A DNA stretch of 10,898 nucleotides, taken from positions 41,358 to 52,255 of the forward strand of contig MU646470.1 of NCBI GenBank assembly GCA_026770585.1, in the 5' to 3' direction. The translations under genes were made by a program, and so were the position numbers. How positions within the stretch are numbered: the stretch's first letter is position 1; each line of letters opens with the position of its first letter. Source of the stretch: Baffinella frigidus. Taxonomy: Eukaryota; Cryptophyceae; Cryptomonadales; Baffinellaceae. The notes below the pieces were generated by a model. It saw only the letters and a list, made by a program, of their open reading frames with translations. It was not told the origin of the DNA and did not search any database. Shown here piece by piece: positions 10,826 to 10,898 of this stretch.

Positions 10826-10898
10826 TATATATATATATATATATAATTAGCCTATATATATAGATATGTATGTATGTGTATATATATATATATATATA
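10826..10898. repeat. AT-rich dinucleotide tract at window end
   Basis: (TA)n runs at 10826-10845 and from about 10880 to the end are joined by TATGTATGTGTA-type variants. The tract continues beyond the window. Confidence 0.95.

Overview
This window looks like non-coding, repeat-dense nuclear DNA from a eukaryote. I cannot support a single protein-coding gene, rRNA or tRNA in it. The open frames are short (240 codons at most). They are either translations of microsatellites (Ser-Leu, Arg-Glu and Lys-Glu runs), translations of telomere-like repeats, or frames without recognisable motifs that run across repeat boundaries. Three blocks of degenerate TTTAGGG heptamers point to a lineage with plant-type telomeres, such as green algae or plants, some dinoflagellates and some other algal protists. 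The long CT/GA tracts and the density of small inverted-repeat elements would fit a repeat-rich algal genome. The taxonomic guess is inference only, with low confidence.

Layout: 1-249 is a GA-rich microsatellite. 260-450 is a small terminal-inverted-repeat (TIR) element that recurs at 10402-10562 and in damaged form at 6620-6733 and 8275-8388. 664-838 is an array of exactly 25 telomere-like heptamers. 1064-1783 is a cluster of foldback elements. 1848-2315 holds diverged copies of a module around a long CT tract. 2373-2455 is a module shared with 7342-7428, and 2567-2730 is another foldback element. 3040-4560 is a locally duplicated region with a (TC)n-bearing minisatellite. It carries two small elements for which a paralogous unoccupied site lies in the same window. 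4309-6120 is made of degenerate dispersed repeats. 6341-6383 is a strong hairpin and 6880-7024 a GAA/GAG tract. 7040-8160 has two short direct-repeat pairs. 8100-9935 is a mosaic of duplicated modules and elements with CTAGCTCTG ends. 10053-10107 is a third telomere-like block, and the window ends in an AT tract.

No gene pathway can be described. The biological content is a community of short non-autonomous elements, probably MITE-like. At least two kinds are visible: one inserts at TA dinucleotides, and another makes a duplication of about 6 bp. They sit inside tandem and segmental duplications, which makes insertion events readable by comparing duplicated copies. No transposase is encoded here, so any activity would depend on enzymes supplied from elsewhere.
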